Shown piece after piece: positions 7,688 to 20,100 of a stretch of DNA of 64,000 nucleotides. Source of the DNA: Myrica gale (lineage: Eukaryota; Streptophyta; Magnoliopsida; Fagales; Myricaceae); assembly GCA_963930655.1 (NCBI GenBank), contig OZ005606.1, positions 15,912,001 to 15,976,000 on the forward strand. The letters run 5' to 3'. Numbering within the stretch: the stretch's first letter is position 1; every line of letters begins with the position of its first letter. The translations under genes and the position numbers were made by a program. The notes under the pieces were generated by a model, which ran no database searches, was not told the DNA's origin, and was given only the letters and a program-made list of their open reading frames with translations.

Positions 7688-8806
7688 TGATGTGAACCCC
7701 GTTATCCCGTAACGAGACCCAACAACTACAGGGAAACCAAGATCGTTTCTAGAATGGATTCGGGTGGAACCTCGACCCGTTGCTTAGGAAAGCAAGAACC
7801 TCGGTATGATGAAGACGCCACAAACGGTGATGGAAATCCGTTTGATAAGTCAAAGTGAACGCCACGGGAAATCCCGATAAGTTCGAAAAGTTCTTCAAAG
7901 AACCAAAGAGAATAACTCTCACAATTTCATTGATAAATCTCCGTCCAATTACAATGCAAGAGCTCTCCTATTTAAAGGGCTGAAAATAACATGGAAATAA
8001 AATCTGTCCTAGGAAAATAGGTGCTGGACGCCTAAAGCAAAATATGACCAATGAAATTAAATTCCTTATAGAACATAGACCTGGACGGAAGCAATAAAAC
8101 TAGAAAAAAAAGGAATACAAATATTCCTTATTTGACACTCACACAAACTGGACGTAAAAGCTAAGGAAATAAAATATTCCTTATTTGTCTTCAACCTAAG
8201 CTGGACGTAAAACACACATAAATGAAAAAAGACAAGCAGCCTTTTTTAATGGCTGATTCTACACGCCTAAAAGAAAGACTCACATGCCTAAAATAAAATA
8301 AAAGGAAAAAGGATACTTACCTAACTGATCTAAGAGGTCAAACGGCAAACTAAAAAGGAAAGAAAAGATACAGCCATTTAATTGGCTGAACACATGTTTT
8401 CAAAAGGATAGGAAAAATTTGCCTAGCTACCTTGCTGATCACACGACAGACTAACAAAAGAAAGGAAAGTCTCACATGCCTAAAAGAGACACACACGTCT
8501 AACACAAAAACACACACGGAATTTTAAATGCTGAACAAAAATAAATCATCAAAAGATTTCAAAAGGAAAGGATTTTGCCTTTAGAATTGCCAATCCGATT
8601 GTTCTAGAATAGTCCCAAAAATATCTCTTGACCGGATCCTTCTAGAAAGTGGGTCATCTTTGATGGGCTTCCACGAATGGGCTTGGGCCCATATCTCATG
8701 AATGATTTCGTCGAGTACGTCATTGAGCTTCTTGTCTCGTTCTCTCGTAACCGGCTCTACGGGAACTTGAACTAGCACATTTGACGCCTTGCTCGTATTC
8801 TCATCA
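7688..8806 (-). mobile_element. LTR of the truncated element copy 2 (1119 bp, uninterrupted)
   Basis: TGATGTGAACCCCG at the left end and CATCA at 8802-8806. TATA-like block at 7968-7979. Carries the same spaced CTGGACG motifs as copy 1. In the coding tail (8581-8806, minus) a 4-base deletion near 8591, relative to copy 1, shifts the frame and shortens it to about 77 codons. This is one of the few differences between the copies. Confidence 0.9.
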
Positions 8807-9602
8807 GATACCATAGTGATGAAGAAAATGAAACAAAAAGATAATTGGAATAGTTTAGACCAAAATATTAATTCAAAATAGTCAAAATTTTTTTCTTTGA
8901 AGATTAGATACCTTGAGGACGGAGAAGATACGGTGTTTGGACAAAAATATTAATGCAAAATCATCCAAATAAATTTATTTGAAAGTTCGATGCCTTAGTG
9001 AAGAAGAAATTAATCAAATTGATCGTCGGTAGAGTTTTAGACCTTAATATAAATGCAAAATCGTCCATATTAATTAGTTTAAAAATTAGAAACCGTCGTG
9101 ATAAAGAAACTGAAGCAAATAGAAAAAATGGAAGAGTTTTAAAACAAAACGTAAATGCAAAGTCGTCAATATTAACAAGTTTGCAAATTTGATACCATAG
9201 TGATGAAGAAAATGAAGCGAATAAATCAATCGAAGAGTTTTTTAAATGAAACATAAATGCAAAATCGTAAGTATTAATTAGTTTGCAAATTAGATACCAT
9301 AGTGATGAAGAAAAATGAAACAAATAGATAATTGGAATAGTTTAGACCAAAATATTAATTCAAAATAGTCAAAATTATTTTGTTAGAAGATTGGATACCT
9401 TGAGAACGGAGAAGATACGGTGTTTAGACAAAAATATTAATGCAAAATCATCCAAATAAATTTATTTGAAAGTTCGATGCCTTAGTGAAGAAGAAATTAA
9501 TCAAATTGATCGTCAGTAGAGTTTTAGACCTTAATATAAATGCAAAATCGTCCATATTAATTAGTTTAAAAATTAGAAACCGTCGTGATAAAGAAACTGA
9601 AG
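8807..9602. repeat. Satellite segment between truncated element and solo LTR
   Basis: About 1.6 units of the 485-bp satellite, starting GATACCATAGTGATGAAG exactly as at 6592. Unit landmarks GATGCC fall at about 8990 and 9475. It is interrupted at 9602 within a second-type sub-repeat by the solo LTR and resumes at 10442/10447. The ORFs here on both strands are repeats of the satellite itself. Confidence 0.93.
9598..9602. repeat. Target-site duplication of the solo LTR, left copy (TGAAG)
   Basis: TGAAG lies directly before the LTR end TGATG at 9603 and again at 10442-10446 after CATCA. Undisturbed satellite units have ACTGAAGCAAATAG once at this place. Confidence 0.93.
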
Positions 9603-9885
9603 TGATGTGAAGCCCGTTAACCCGTAACGAGACCCAACAACTATGAGGAACCCAAGATCGTCTCTAGGATGGATTCGAATGGAACCTCGACCCGTTGCTT
9701 AGGAAAGCAAGAACCTCGGTATAGTGAAGACGCCACAAACGGGTTGGAAATTCGTTTGATAAGTCGAGTTGAACGCCACTGGAAAATTCCCGATAAGTTC
9801 GAGAAGTTCGTCAAAGAACCAAAGAGAATTAAACCTCACCAAAATATATTCATCCAAGTTGTCCGAATTACATTGCAAGAGGCTC

Positions 9886-9896
9886 CTATTTATAAG
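9886..9896 (-). promoter_or_regulatory. TATA box of the solo LTR
   Basis: Minus strand CTTATAAATAG followed by GAGCC, a near-canonical plant TATA sequence at the position equivalent to 4893-4904. This is the best core-promoter signal in the window. Transcription would run leftwards into satellite at 9602. Confidence 0.6.
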
Positions 9897-10191
9897 CTAG
9901 AAATAACAAGGAAAAAAATCTAACCTAGGAAACAACAGCTGGTCGAGTAAGGTATTTTTGAACAAGGAAAGAAATCCTTGCTTACCTAAAACTAAGATAG
10001 CATTTAAGGAAACAATCCCTTGCTTCCTAACTAACCTTTGGGCGCCTAAAATAGAGTTCTAATTAAGGAAAAAGATTAAACTCGACCCAAAATAATAAAC
10101 TAACCTAAGAAAACATCTTGGCCGAATTAACCCTAATTGCCTTAAATAAAACACTATTCAAATGGCAACAAGGTAATGGCAGACCATCATG

Positions 10192-10441
10192 TCAAAACAC
10201 CATGAATGGAAATGTTTTGGAGCTTAAAATAGCTATGCAATCTAAATCTTCTAGAATAGTTCCATATTTGTCTCTTGGCCGGATCCTTCTAGAGTGTGCA
10301 TCATCTTGAATGGGCCTCCACTTATGGGCTTGGGCCCATATCTCTTTACTGAGTTCAACGAGGGCATCTTTGAACTCCTTGTCTCGGGCTCTCGTATACG
10401 GCTGTGCTAGTTCATTCAAGGTCCTGCTCGGATTCTCATCA
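10192..10441 (-). pseudogene. LTR-encoded Gag C-terminal frame in the solo LTR
   Basis: Open frame of about 82 codons inside the LTR that aligns with residues 422-507 of the intact gag-like ORF. It keeps EIWAQAH, SRRI, FGTILE-like and SFPF-like blocks despite many changes and a gap of four residues. It ends in TGA at 10192-10194, as in the complete element. Upstream it continues only into the target duplication (ATG at 10447-10449 comes from satellite). A remnant, but evidence for a conserved U3-coded tail. Confidence 0.6.
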
Positions 10442-10446
10442 TGAAG
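10442..10446. repeat. Target-site duplication of the solo LTR, right copy (TGAAG)
   Basis: Partner of 9598-9602. The interrupted satellite unit resumes here as TGAAGCAAATAG. Confidence 0.93.
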
Positions 10447-13400
10447 CAAATAGAAAAATGGAAGAGTTTTAAAACAAAACGTAAATGCAAAGTCGTCAAT
10501 ATTAACAAGTTTGCAAATTTAATACCATAGTGACGAAAAAAATGAAGCGAATAAATCAATCGAAGAGTTTTTTAAACGAAACATAAATACAAAATCGTAA
10601 GTATTAATTAGTTTGCAAATTAGATACCATAGTGACGAAGAAAATGAAACAAATAGATAATTGGAATAGTTTAGACCAAAATATTAATTCAAAAAAGGTA
10701 AAATTATTTTCTTTGAACATTAGATACCCTGAGGACGGAGAAGATACGGTGTTTAGACAAAAATATTAATGCAAAATCATCCAAATAAATTTATTTGAAA
10801 GTTCGATGCCTTAGTGAAGAAGAAATTAATCAAATTGATCGTCGGTAGAGTTTTAGACCTTAATATAAATGCAAAATCGTCCATATTAATTAGTTTAAAA
10901 ATTAGAAACCGTCGTGATAAAGAAACTGAAGCAAATAGAAAAATGGAAGAGTTTTAAAACAAAACGTAAATGCAAAGTCATCAATATTAACAAGTTTGCA
11001 ACTTTGATACCATAGTGATGAAGAAAATGAAACGAATAAATCAATCGAATAGTTTTTTAAACGAAACATAAATGCAAAATCGTAAGTATTAATTAGTTTG
11101 CAAATTAGATACCATAGTGACGAAGAAAATGAAACAAATAGATAATTGGAATAGTTTAGACCAAAATATTAATTCAAAATAGTCAAAGTTATTTTCTTTA
11201 AAGTTTAGATACCTTGAGGACGGAGAAGATATGGTGTTTAGACAAAAATATTAATGCAAAATCATCCAAATAAATTTATTTGAAAGTTCGATGCCTTAGT
11301 GAAGAAGAAATTAATCAAATTGATCGTCGGTAGAGTTTTAGAACTAAATATAAATGCAAAATCGTCCATATTAATTAGTTTAAAAATTAGAAACCGTCGT
11401 GATAAAGAAACTGAAGCAAATAGAAAAAATGGAAGAGTTTTAAAACAAAACGTATATGCAAAGTCATCAATATTAACAAGTTTGCAAATTTGATACCATA
11501 GTGACGAAGAAAATGAAGCGAATAAATCAATCGAAGAGTTTTTTAAACGAAACATAGATACAAAATCGTAAGTATTAATTAGTTTGCAAATTATATACCA
11601 TAGTGATGAAGAAAATGAAACAAATAGATAATTGGAATAGTTTAGACCAAAATATTAATTCAAAATTGTCAAAATTATTTTCTTTGAAGATTAGATACCT
11701 TGAGGACGGAGAAGATACGGTGTTTAGACAAAAATATTAATGCAAAATCATCCAAATAAATTTATTTGAAAGTTCGATCCCTTAGTGAGGAAGAAATTAA
11801 TCAAATTTATCGTCGGTAGAGTTTTAGACCTTAATATAAATGCAAAATCATCCATATTAATTAGTTTAAAAATTAGAAACCGTCGGGATAAAGAAACTGA
11901 AGCAAATAGAAAAATGGAAGAGTTTTAAAATGAAACGTAAATGCAAAGTCGTCAACATTAACAAGTTTGCAAATTTGATACCATAGTGAGGAAGAAAATG
12001 AAGCGAATAAATCAATCGACGAGTTTTTTAAACGAAACATAAATGCAAAATCGTAAGTATTAATTAGTTTGCAAATTATATACCATAGTGATGAAGAAAA
12101 TGAAACAAATAGATAATTGGAATAGTTTAGACCAAAATATTAATTCAAACTAGTCAAAATTATTTTCTTTGAAGATTAGATACCTTGAGGACGGAGAAGA
12201 TATGGTGTTTAGACAAAAATATTAATACAAAATCATCCAAAAAAATATATTTGAAAGTTCGATGCCTTAGTGAAGAAGAAATTAATCAAATTGATCGTCG
12301 GTAGAGTTTTAGACCTTAATATAAATGCAAAATCGTCCATATTAATTAGTTTAAAAATTAGAAACCGTCGTGATAAAGAAACTGAAGCAAATAGAAAAAT
12401 GGAAGAGTTTTAAAATGAAACGTAAATGCAAAGTCGTCAACATTAACAAGTTTGCAAATTTGATACCATAGTGAGGAAGAAAATGAAGTGAATAAATCAA
12501 TCGACGAGTTTTTTAAACGAAACATAAATGCAAAATCGTAAGTATTAATTAGTTTACAAATTAGATACCATAGTGATGAAGAAAAATGAAAAAATAGATA
12601 ATTGTAATAGTTTAGACCAAAATATTAATTCAAAATAGTCAAAATTTTTTTCTTTGAAGATTAGATACCTTGAGGACGGAGAAGATAGGGTGTTTAGACG
12701 AAAATATTAGTGCAAAATCATCCAAATAAATTTATTTGAAAGTTCGATGCCTTAGTGAAGAAGAAATTAATCAAATTGATCGTCGGTAGAGTTTTAGACC
12801 TTAATATAAATGCAAAATCGTCCATATTAATTAGTTTAAAAATTAGAAACCGTCGGGATAAAGAAACTGAAGCAAATAGAAAAATGGAAGAGTTTGAAAA
12901 TGAAACGTAAATGCAAAGTCGTCAACATTAACAAGTTTGCAAATTTGATACCATAGTGATGAAGAAAGTGAAGCGAATAAATCAATCGAAGAGTTTTTTA
13001 AACGAAACACGATTGCAAAATCGTAAGTATTAATTAGTTTGCAAATTAGATACCATAGTCATGAAGAAAATGAAACAAATAGATAATTGGAATAGTTTAG
13101 ACCAAAATATTAATTCAAAATAGTCAAAATTATTTTCTTTGAAGATTAGATACCTTGAGGACGGAGAAGATATGGTGTTTAGACAAAAATATTAATGCAA
13201 AATCATCCAAATAAATTTATTTGAAAGTTCGATCCCTTAGTGAGGAAGAAATTAATCAAATTTATCGTCGGTAGAGTTTTAGACCTTAATATAAATGCAA
13301 AATCATCCATATTAATTAGTTTAAAAATTAGAAACCGTCGGGATAAAGAAACTGAAGCAAATAGAAAAATGGAAGAGTTTTAAAATGAAACGTAAATGCA

Positions 13401-16400
13401 AAGTCGTCAACATTAACAAGTTTGTAAATTTGATACCATAGTGAGGAAGAAAATGAAGCGAATAAATCAATCGACGAGTTTTTTAAACGAAACATAAATG
13501 CAAAATCGTAAGTATTAATTAGTTTGCAAATTATATACCATAGTGATGAAGAAAATGAAACAAATAGATAATTGGAATAGTTTAGACCAAAATATTAATT
13601 CAAACTAGTCAAAATTATTTTCTTTGAAGATTAGATACCTTGAGGACGGAGAAGATATGGTGTTTAGACAAAAATATTAATACAAAATCATCCAAAAAAA
13701 TATATTTGAAAGTTCGATGCCTTAGTGAAGAAGAAATTAATCAAATTGATCGTCGGTAGAGTTTTAGACCTTAATATAAATGCAAAATCGTCCATATTAA
13801 TTAGTTTAAAAATTAGAAACCGTCGTGATAAAGAAACTGAAGCAAATAGAAAAATGGAAGAGTTTTAAAATGAAACGTAAATGCAAAGTCGTCAACATTA
13901 ACAAGTTTGCAAATTTGATACCATAGTGAGGAAGAAAATGAAGCGAATAAATCAATCGACGAGTTTTTTAAACGAAACATAAATGCAAAATCGTAAGTAT
14001 TAATTAGTTTGCAAATTAGATACCATAGTGATGAAGAAAAATGAAAAAATAGATAATTGTAATAGTTTAGACCAAAATATTAATTCAAGATAGTCAAAAT
14101 TTTTTTCTTTGAAGATTAGATACCTTGAGGACGGAGAAGATAGGGTGTTTAGACGAAAATATTAGTGCAAAATCATCCAAATAAATTTATTTGAAAGTTC
14201 GATGCCTTAGTGAAGAAGAAATTAATCAAATTGATCGTCGGTAGAGTTTTAGACCTTAATATAAATGCAAAATCGTCCATATTAATTAGTTTAAAAATTA
14301 GAAACCGTCGGGATAAAGAAACTGAAGCAAATAGAAAAATGGAAGAGTTTGAAAATGAAACGTAAATGCAAAGTCGTCAACATTAACAAGTTTGCAAATT
14401 TGATACCATAGTGATGAAGAAAGTGAAGCGAATAAATCAATCGAAGAGTTTTTTAAACGAAACACGATTGCAAAATCGTAAGTATTAATTAGTTTGCAAA
14501 TTAGATACCATAGTCATGAAGAAAATGAAACAAATAGATAATTGGAATAGTTTAGACAAAAATATTAATTCAAAATAGTCAAAATTATTTTCTTTGAAGA
14601 TTAGATACCTTGAGGACGGAGAAGATATGGTGTTTAGACAAAAATATTAATACAAAATCATCCAAAAAAATATATTTGAAAGTTCGATGCCTTAGTGAAG
14701 AAGAAATTAATCAAATTGATCGTCGGTAGAGTTTTAGACCTCATTATAAATGCAAAATTGTACATATTAATTATTTTAAAAATTAGAAACCGTTGTGATA
14801 AAGAAACTGAAGCTAATAGATCGATGGAAGAGTTTTAAAACAAAACGTAAATGCAAAGTCATCAATATTAACAAGTTTGCAAATTTGATACCATAGTGAT
14901 GAAGAAAGTGAAGCGAATAAATCAATCGAAGAGTTTTTTAAACGAAACATAAAAGCAGAATCGTAAGTATTAATTAGTTTGCAAATTAGATACCATAGTG
15001 ACGAAGAAAATGAAACAAATAGATAATTGGAATAGTTTAGACCAAAATATTAATTCAAAATATTCAACATTATTTTCTTTGAAGATTAGATACCTTGAGG
15101 ACGGAGAAGATATGGTGTTTAGACGAAAATATTAGTGCAAAATCATCCAAATAAATTTATTTGAAAGTTGGATGCCTTAGTGAAGAAGAAATTAATCAAA
15201 TTGATCGTCGGTAGAGTTTTAGACCTTAATATAAATGCAAAATCGTCCATATTAATTAGTTTAAAAATTAGAAACCGTCGTGATAAAGAAACTGAAGAAA
15301 ATAGAAAAATGGAAGAGTTTTAAAACAAAACGTAAATGCAAAGTCATCAATATTAACAAGTTTGCAAATTTGATACCATAGTGATGAAGAAAGTGAAGCG
15401 AATAAATCAATCGAAGAGTTTTTTAAACGAAACATAAATGCAAAATCGTAAGTATTAATTAGTTTGCAAATTAGATACCATAGTGACGAAGAAAATGAAA
15501 CAAATAGATAATTGGAATAGTTTAGACCAAAATATTAATTCAAAATATTCAACATTATTTTCTTTGAAGATTAGATACCTTGAGGACGGTGAAGATACGG
15601 TGTTTAGACAAAAATATTAATGCAAAATCACCCAAATAAATTTATTTGAAAGTTCGATCCCTTAGTGAGGAAGAAATTAATCAAATTGATCGTCGGTAGA
15701 GTTTTAGACCTTAATATAAATGCAAAATCGTCCATATTAATTAGTTTAAAAATTAGAAACCGTCGTGATAAAGAAACTGAAGCAAATAGAAAAAATGGAT
15801 GAGTTTTAAAACAAAACGTAAATGCAAAGTCGTCAATATTAACAAGTTTGCAAATTTGATACCATAGTGACGAAGAAAATGAAGCTAATAAATCAATCGA
15901 AGAGTTTTTTAAACGAAACACGATTGCAAAATCGTAAGTATTAATTAGTTTGCAAATTAGATACCATAGTCATGAAGAAAATGAAACAAATAGATAATTG
16001 GAATAGTTTAGACCAAAATATTAATTCAAAATAGTCAAAATTATTTTCTTTGAAGATTAGATACCTTGAGGACGGAGAAGATACGGTGTTTAGACAAAAA
16101 TATTAATGCAAAATCATCCAAATAAATTTATTTGAAAGTTCGATCCCTTAGTGAGGAAGAAATTAATCAAATTGATCGTCGGTAGAGTTTTACACCTTAA
16201 TATAAATGCAAAATCATCCATATTAATTAGTTTAAAAATTAGAAACCGTCGGGAAAAAGAAACTGAAGCAAATAGAAAAATGGAAGAGTTTTAAAACGAA
16301 ACGTAAATGCAAAGTCGTCAACATTAACAAGTTTGCAAATTTGATACCATAGTGAGGAAGAAAATGAAGCGAATAAATCAATCGAAGAGTTTTTTAAACG

Positions 16401-17100
16401 AAACATAAATGCAAAATCGTAAGTATTAATTAGTTTGCAAATTAGATACCATAGTGACGAAGAAAATGAAACAAATAGATAATTGGAATAGTTTAGACCA
16501 AAATATTAATTCAAAATATTCAACATTATTTTCTTTGAAGATTAGATACCTTGAGGACGGAGAAGATAGGGTGTTTAGACGAAAATATTAGTGCAAAATC
16601 ATCCAAATAAATTTATTTTAAAGTTCGATGCCTTAGTGAAGAAGAAATTAATCAAATTGATCGTCGGAAGAGTTTTAGACCTTAATATAAATGCAAAATC
16701 GTCCATATTAATTAGTTTAAAAATTAGAAACCGTCGGGATAAAGAAACTGAAGCAAATAGAAAAATGGAAGAGTTTGAAAATGAAACGTAAATGCAAAGT
16801 CGTCAACATTAACAAGTTTGCAAATTTGATACCATAGTGATGAAGAAAGTGAAGCGAATAAATCAATCGAAGAGTTTTTTAAACGAAACACAATTGCAAA
16901 ATCGTAAGTATTAATTAGTTTGCAAATTAGATACCATAGTCATGAAGAAAATGAAACAAATAGATAATTGGAATAGTTTAGACCAAAATATTAATTCAAA
17001 ATAGTCAAAATTATTTTCTTTGAAGATTCGATACCTTGAGGACGGAGAAGATATGGTGTTTAGAATAAAATATTAATACAAAATCATCCAAAAAAATATA
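10447..17100. repeat. Satellite zone 1: diverse units with a local 1455-bp trimer duplication
   Basis: Neighbouring units differ noticeably. A three-unit block is repeated at 1455 bp: the variant GATCCCTTAGTGAGGAAG starts at 11776 and 13231, and the AAAAAAATATATTTG variant recurs near 12240 and 13695. Variant TCATTATAAATG units first appear near 14740. No genes. Confidence 0.85.
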
Positions 17101-20100
17101 TTTGAAAGTTCGATGCCTTAGTGAAGAAGAAATTAATCAAATTGATCGTCGGTAGAGTTTTAGACCTCATTATAAATGCAAAATTGTACATATTAATTAT
17201 TTTAAAAATTAGAAACCGTTGTGATAAAGAAACTGAAGCAAATAGATCGATGGAAGAGTTTTAAAACAAAACGTAAATGCAAAGTCATCAATATTAACAA
17301 GTTTGCAAATTTGATACCATAGTGATGAAGTAAGTGAAGCGAATAAATCAATCGAAGAGTTTTTTAAACGAAACATAAAAGCAAAATCGTAAGTATTAAT
17401 TAGTTTGCAAATTAGATACCATAGTGACGAAGAAAATGAAACAAATTGATAATTGGAATAGTTTAGACCAAAATATTAATTCAAAATATTCAACATTATT
17501 TTCTTTGAAGATTAGATACCTTGAGGACGGAGAAGATAGGGTGTTTAGACGAAAATATTAGTGCAAAATCATCCAAATAAATTTATTTGAAAGTTCGATG
17601 CCTTAGTGAAGAAGAAATTAATCAAATTGATCGTCGGTAGAGTTTTAGACCTTAATATAAATGCAAAATCGTCCATATTAATTAATTTAAAAATTAGAAA
17701 CCGTCGGGATAAAGAAACTGAAGCAAATAGAAAAATGGAAGAGTTTGAAAATGAAACGTAAATGCAAAGTCGTCAACATTAACAAGTTTGCAAATTTGAT
17801 ACCATAGTGATGAAGAAAGTGAAGCGAATAAATCAATCGAAGAGTTTTTTAAACGAAACACAATTGCAAAATCGTAAGTATTAATTAGTTTGCAAATTAG
17901 ATACCATAGTCATGAAGAAAATGAAACAAATAGATAATTGGAATAGTTTAGACCAAAATATTAATTCAAAATAGTCAAAATTATTTTCTTTGAAGATTAG
18001 ATACCTTGAGGACGGAGAAGATATGGTGTTTAGAATAAAATATTAATACAAAATCATCCAAAAAAATATATTTGAAAGTTCGATGCCTTAGTGAAGAAGA
18101 AATTAATCAAATTGATCGTCGGTAGAGTTTTAGACCTCATTATAAATGCAAAATTGTACATATTAATTATTTTAAAAATTAGAAACCGTTGTGATAAAGA
18201 AACTGAAGCAAATAGATCGATGGAAGAGTTTTAAAACAAAACGTAAATGCAAAGTCATCAATATTAACAAGTTTGCAAATTTGATACCGTAGTGATGAAG
18301 TAAGTGAAGCGAATAAATCAATCGAAGAGTTTTTTGAACGAAACATAAATGTAAAATCGTAAGTATTAATTAGTTTGCAAATTAGATACCATAATGAGGA
18401 AGAGAATGAAACAAAAAAATAATTGGAATAGTTTAGACCAAAATATTAATTCAAAATAGTCAAAATTATTTTCTTTGAAGATTAGTTAGCTTGAGGACGG
18501 AGAAGATATGGTGTTTCGACAAAAATATTAACACAAAATCCACCAAATAAATTTATTTGAAAGTTCGATACCTTAGTGAAGAAGAAATTAATCAAATTGA
18601 TCGTCGGTAGAGTTTTAGACCTCATTATAAATGCAAAATTGTACACATTAATTATTTTAAAAATTAGAAACCGTTGTGATAAAGAAACTGAAGCAAATAG
18701 ATCGATGGAAGAGTTTTAAAACAAAACGTAAATGCAAAGTCATCAATATTAACAAGTTTACAAATTTGATACCATAGTGATGAAGAAAGTGAAGCGAATA
18801 AATCAATCGAAGAGTTTTTTAAACGAAACATAAAAGCAAAATCGTAAGTATTAATTAGTTTGCAAATTAGATACCATAGTGACGAAGAAAATGAAACAAA
18901 TAGATAATTGGAATAGTTTAGACCAAAATATTAATTCAAAATATTCAACATTATTTTCTTTGAAGATTAGATACCTTGAGGACGGTGAAGATATGGTGTT
19001 TAGACGAAAATATTAGTGCAAAATCATCCAAATAAATTTATTTGAAAGTTCGATGCCTTAGTGAAGAAGAAATTAATCAAATTGATCGTTGGTAGAGTTT
19101 TAGACCTTAATATAAATGCAAAATCGTCCATATTAATTACTTTAAAAATTAGAAACCGTCGTGATAAAGAAACTGAAGCAAATAGAAAAATGGAAGAGTT
19201 TTAAAACAAAACGTAAATGCAAAGTCATCAATATTAACAAGTTTGCAAATTTGATACCATAGTGATGAAGAAAGTGAAGCGAATAAATCAATCGAAGAGT
19301 TTTTTAAACGAAACATAAATGTAAAATCGTAAGTATTAATTAGTTTGCAAATTAGACACCATAATGATGAAGAGAATGAAACAAAAAGATAATTGGAATA
19401 GTTTAGACCAAAATATTAATTCAAAATAGTCAAAATTATTTTCTTTGAAGATTAGTTAGCTTGAGGACGGAGAAGATATGGTATTTCGACAAAAATATTA
19501 ACACAAAATCCACCAAATAAATTTATTTGAAAGATCGATACCTTAGTGAAGAAGAAATTAATCAAATTGATCGTCGGTAGAGTTTTAGACCTCATTATAA
19601 ATGCAAAATTGTACATATTAATTATTTTAAAAATTAGAAACCGTAGTGATAAAGAAACTGAAGCAAATAGATCGATGGAAGAGTTTTAAAACAAAACGTA
19701 AATGCAAAGTCATCAATATGAACAAGTTTGCAAATTTGATACCATAGTGATGAAGTAAGTGAAGCGAATAAATCAATCGAAGAGTTTTTTAAACGAAACA
19801 TAAATGTAAAATCGTAAGTATTAATTAGTTTGCAAATTAGATACCATAATGAGGAAGAGAATGAAACAAAAAAATAATTGGAATAGTTTAGACCAAAATA
19901 TTAATTCAAAATAGTCAAAATTATTTTCTTTGAAGATTAGTTAGCTTGAGGACGGAGAAGATATGGTTTTTCGACAAAAATATTAACACAAAATCCACCA
20001 AATAAATTTATTTGAAAGTTCGATACCTTAGTGAAGAAGAAATTAATCAAATTGATCGTCGGTAGAGTTTTAGACCTCATTATAAATGCAAAATTGTACA

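Larger units (their letters stand above)
7120..8806 (-). mobile_element. Truncated older LTR retrotransposon, copy 2 (uninterrupted)
   Basis: Same parts and breakpoints as copy 1: satellite/gag junction at 7119/7120, gag N-terminal remnant, leader, PBS 7674-7685, LTR 7688-8806 (1119 bp) abutting satellite at 8807. It lacks the nested element and so shows the pre-insertion site at about 7772-7776. With the adjoining satellite the repeat unit is 2215 bp (6592-8806). Copy 1 is 926-6591, which is 2219 bp after removing the 3447-bp insertion. Confidence 0.9.
9603..10441 (-). mobile_element. Solo LTR, diverged third lineage (839 bp)
   Basis: Starts TGATGTGAAGCCCG and ends GGATTCTCATCA, flanked by TGAAG duplications, with no internal region, PBS or PPT. 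It is alignable with the other LTRs at both ends (cap region GACCC...CCCGTTGCTTAGG and the coding tail) but clearly diverged in the middle. Best explained by LTR-LTR recombination of a full element that inserted into a satellite unit. Orientation (minus) follows from the TATA box and coding tail. Confidence 0.95.

Noticed and set aside
9669-10309. Plus-strand ORFs in the solo LTR (9669-9923, 10118-10309)
   Set aside because: They run antisense to the LTR, have no domain and are not conserved in the related LTRs.
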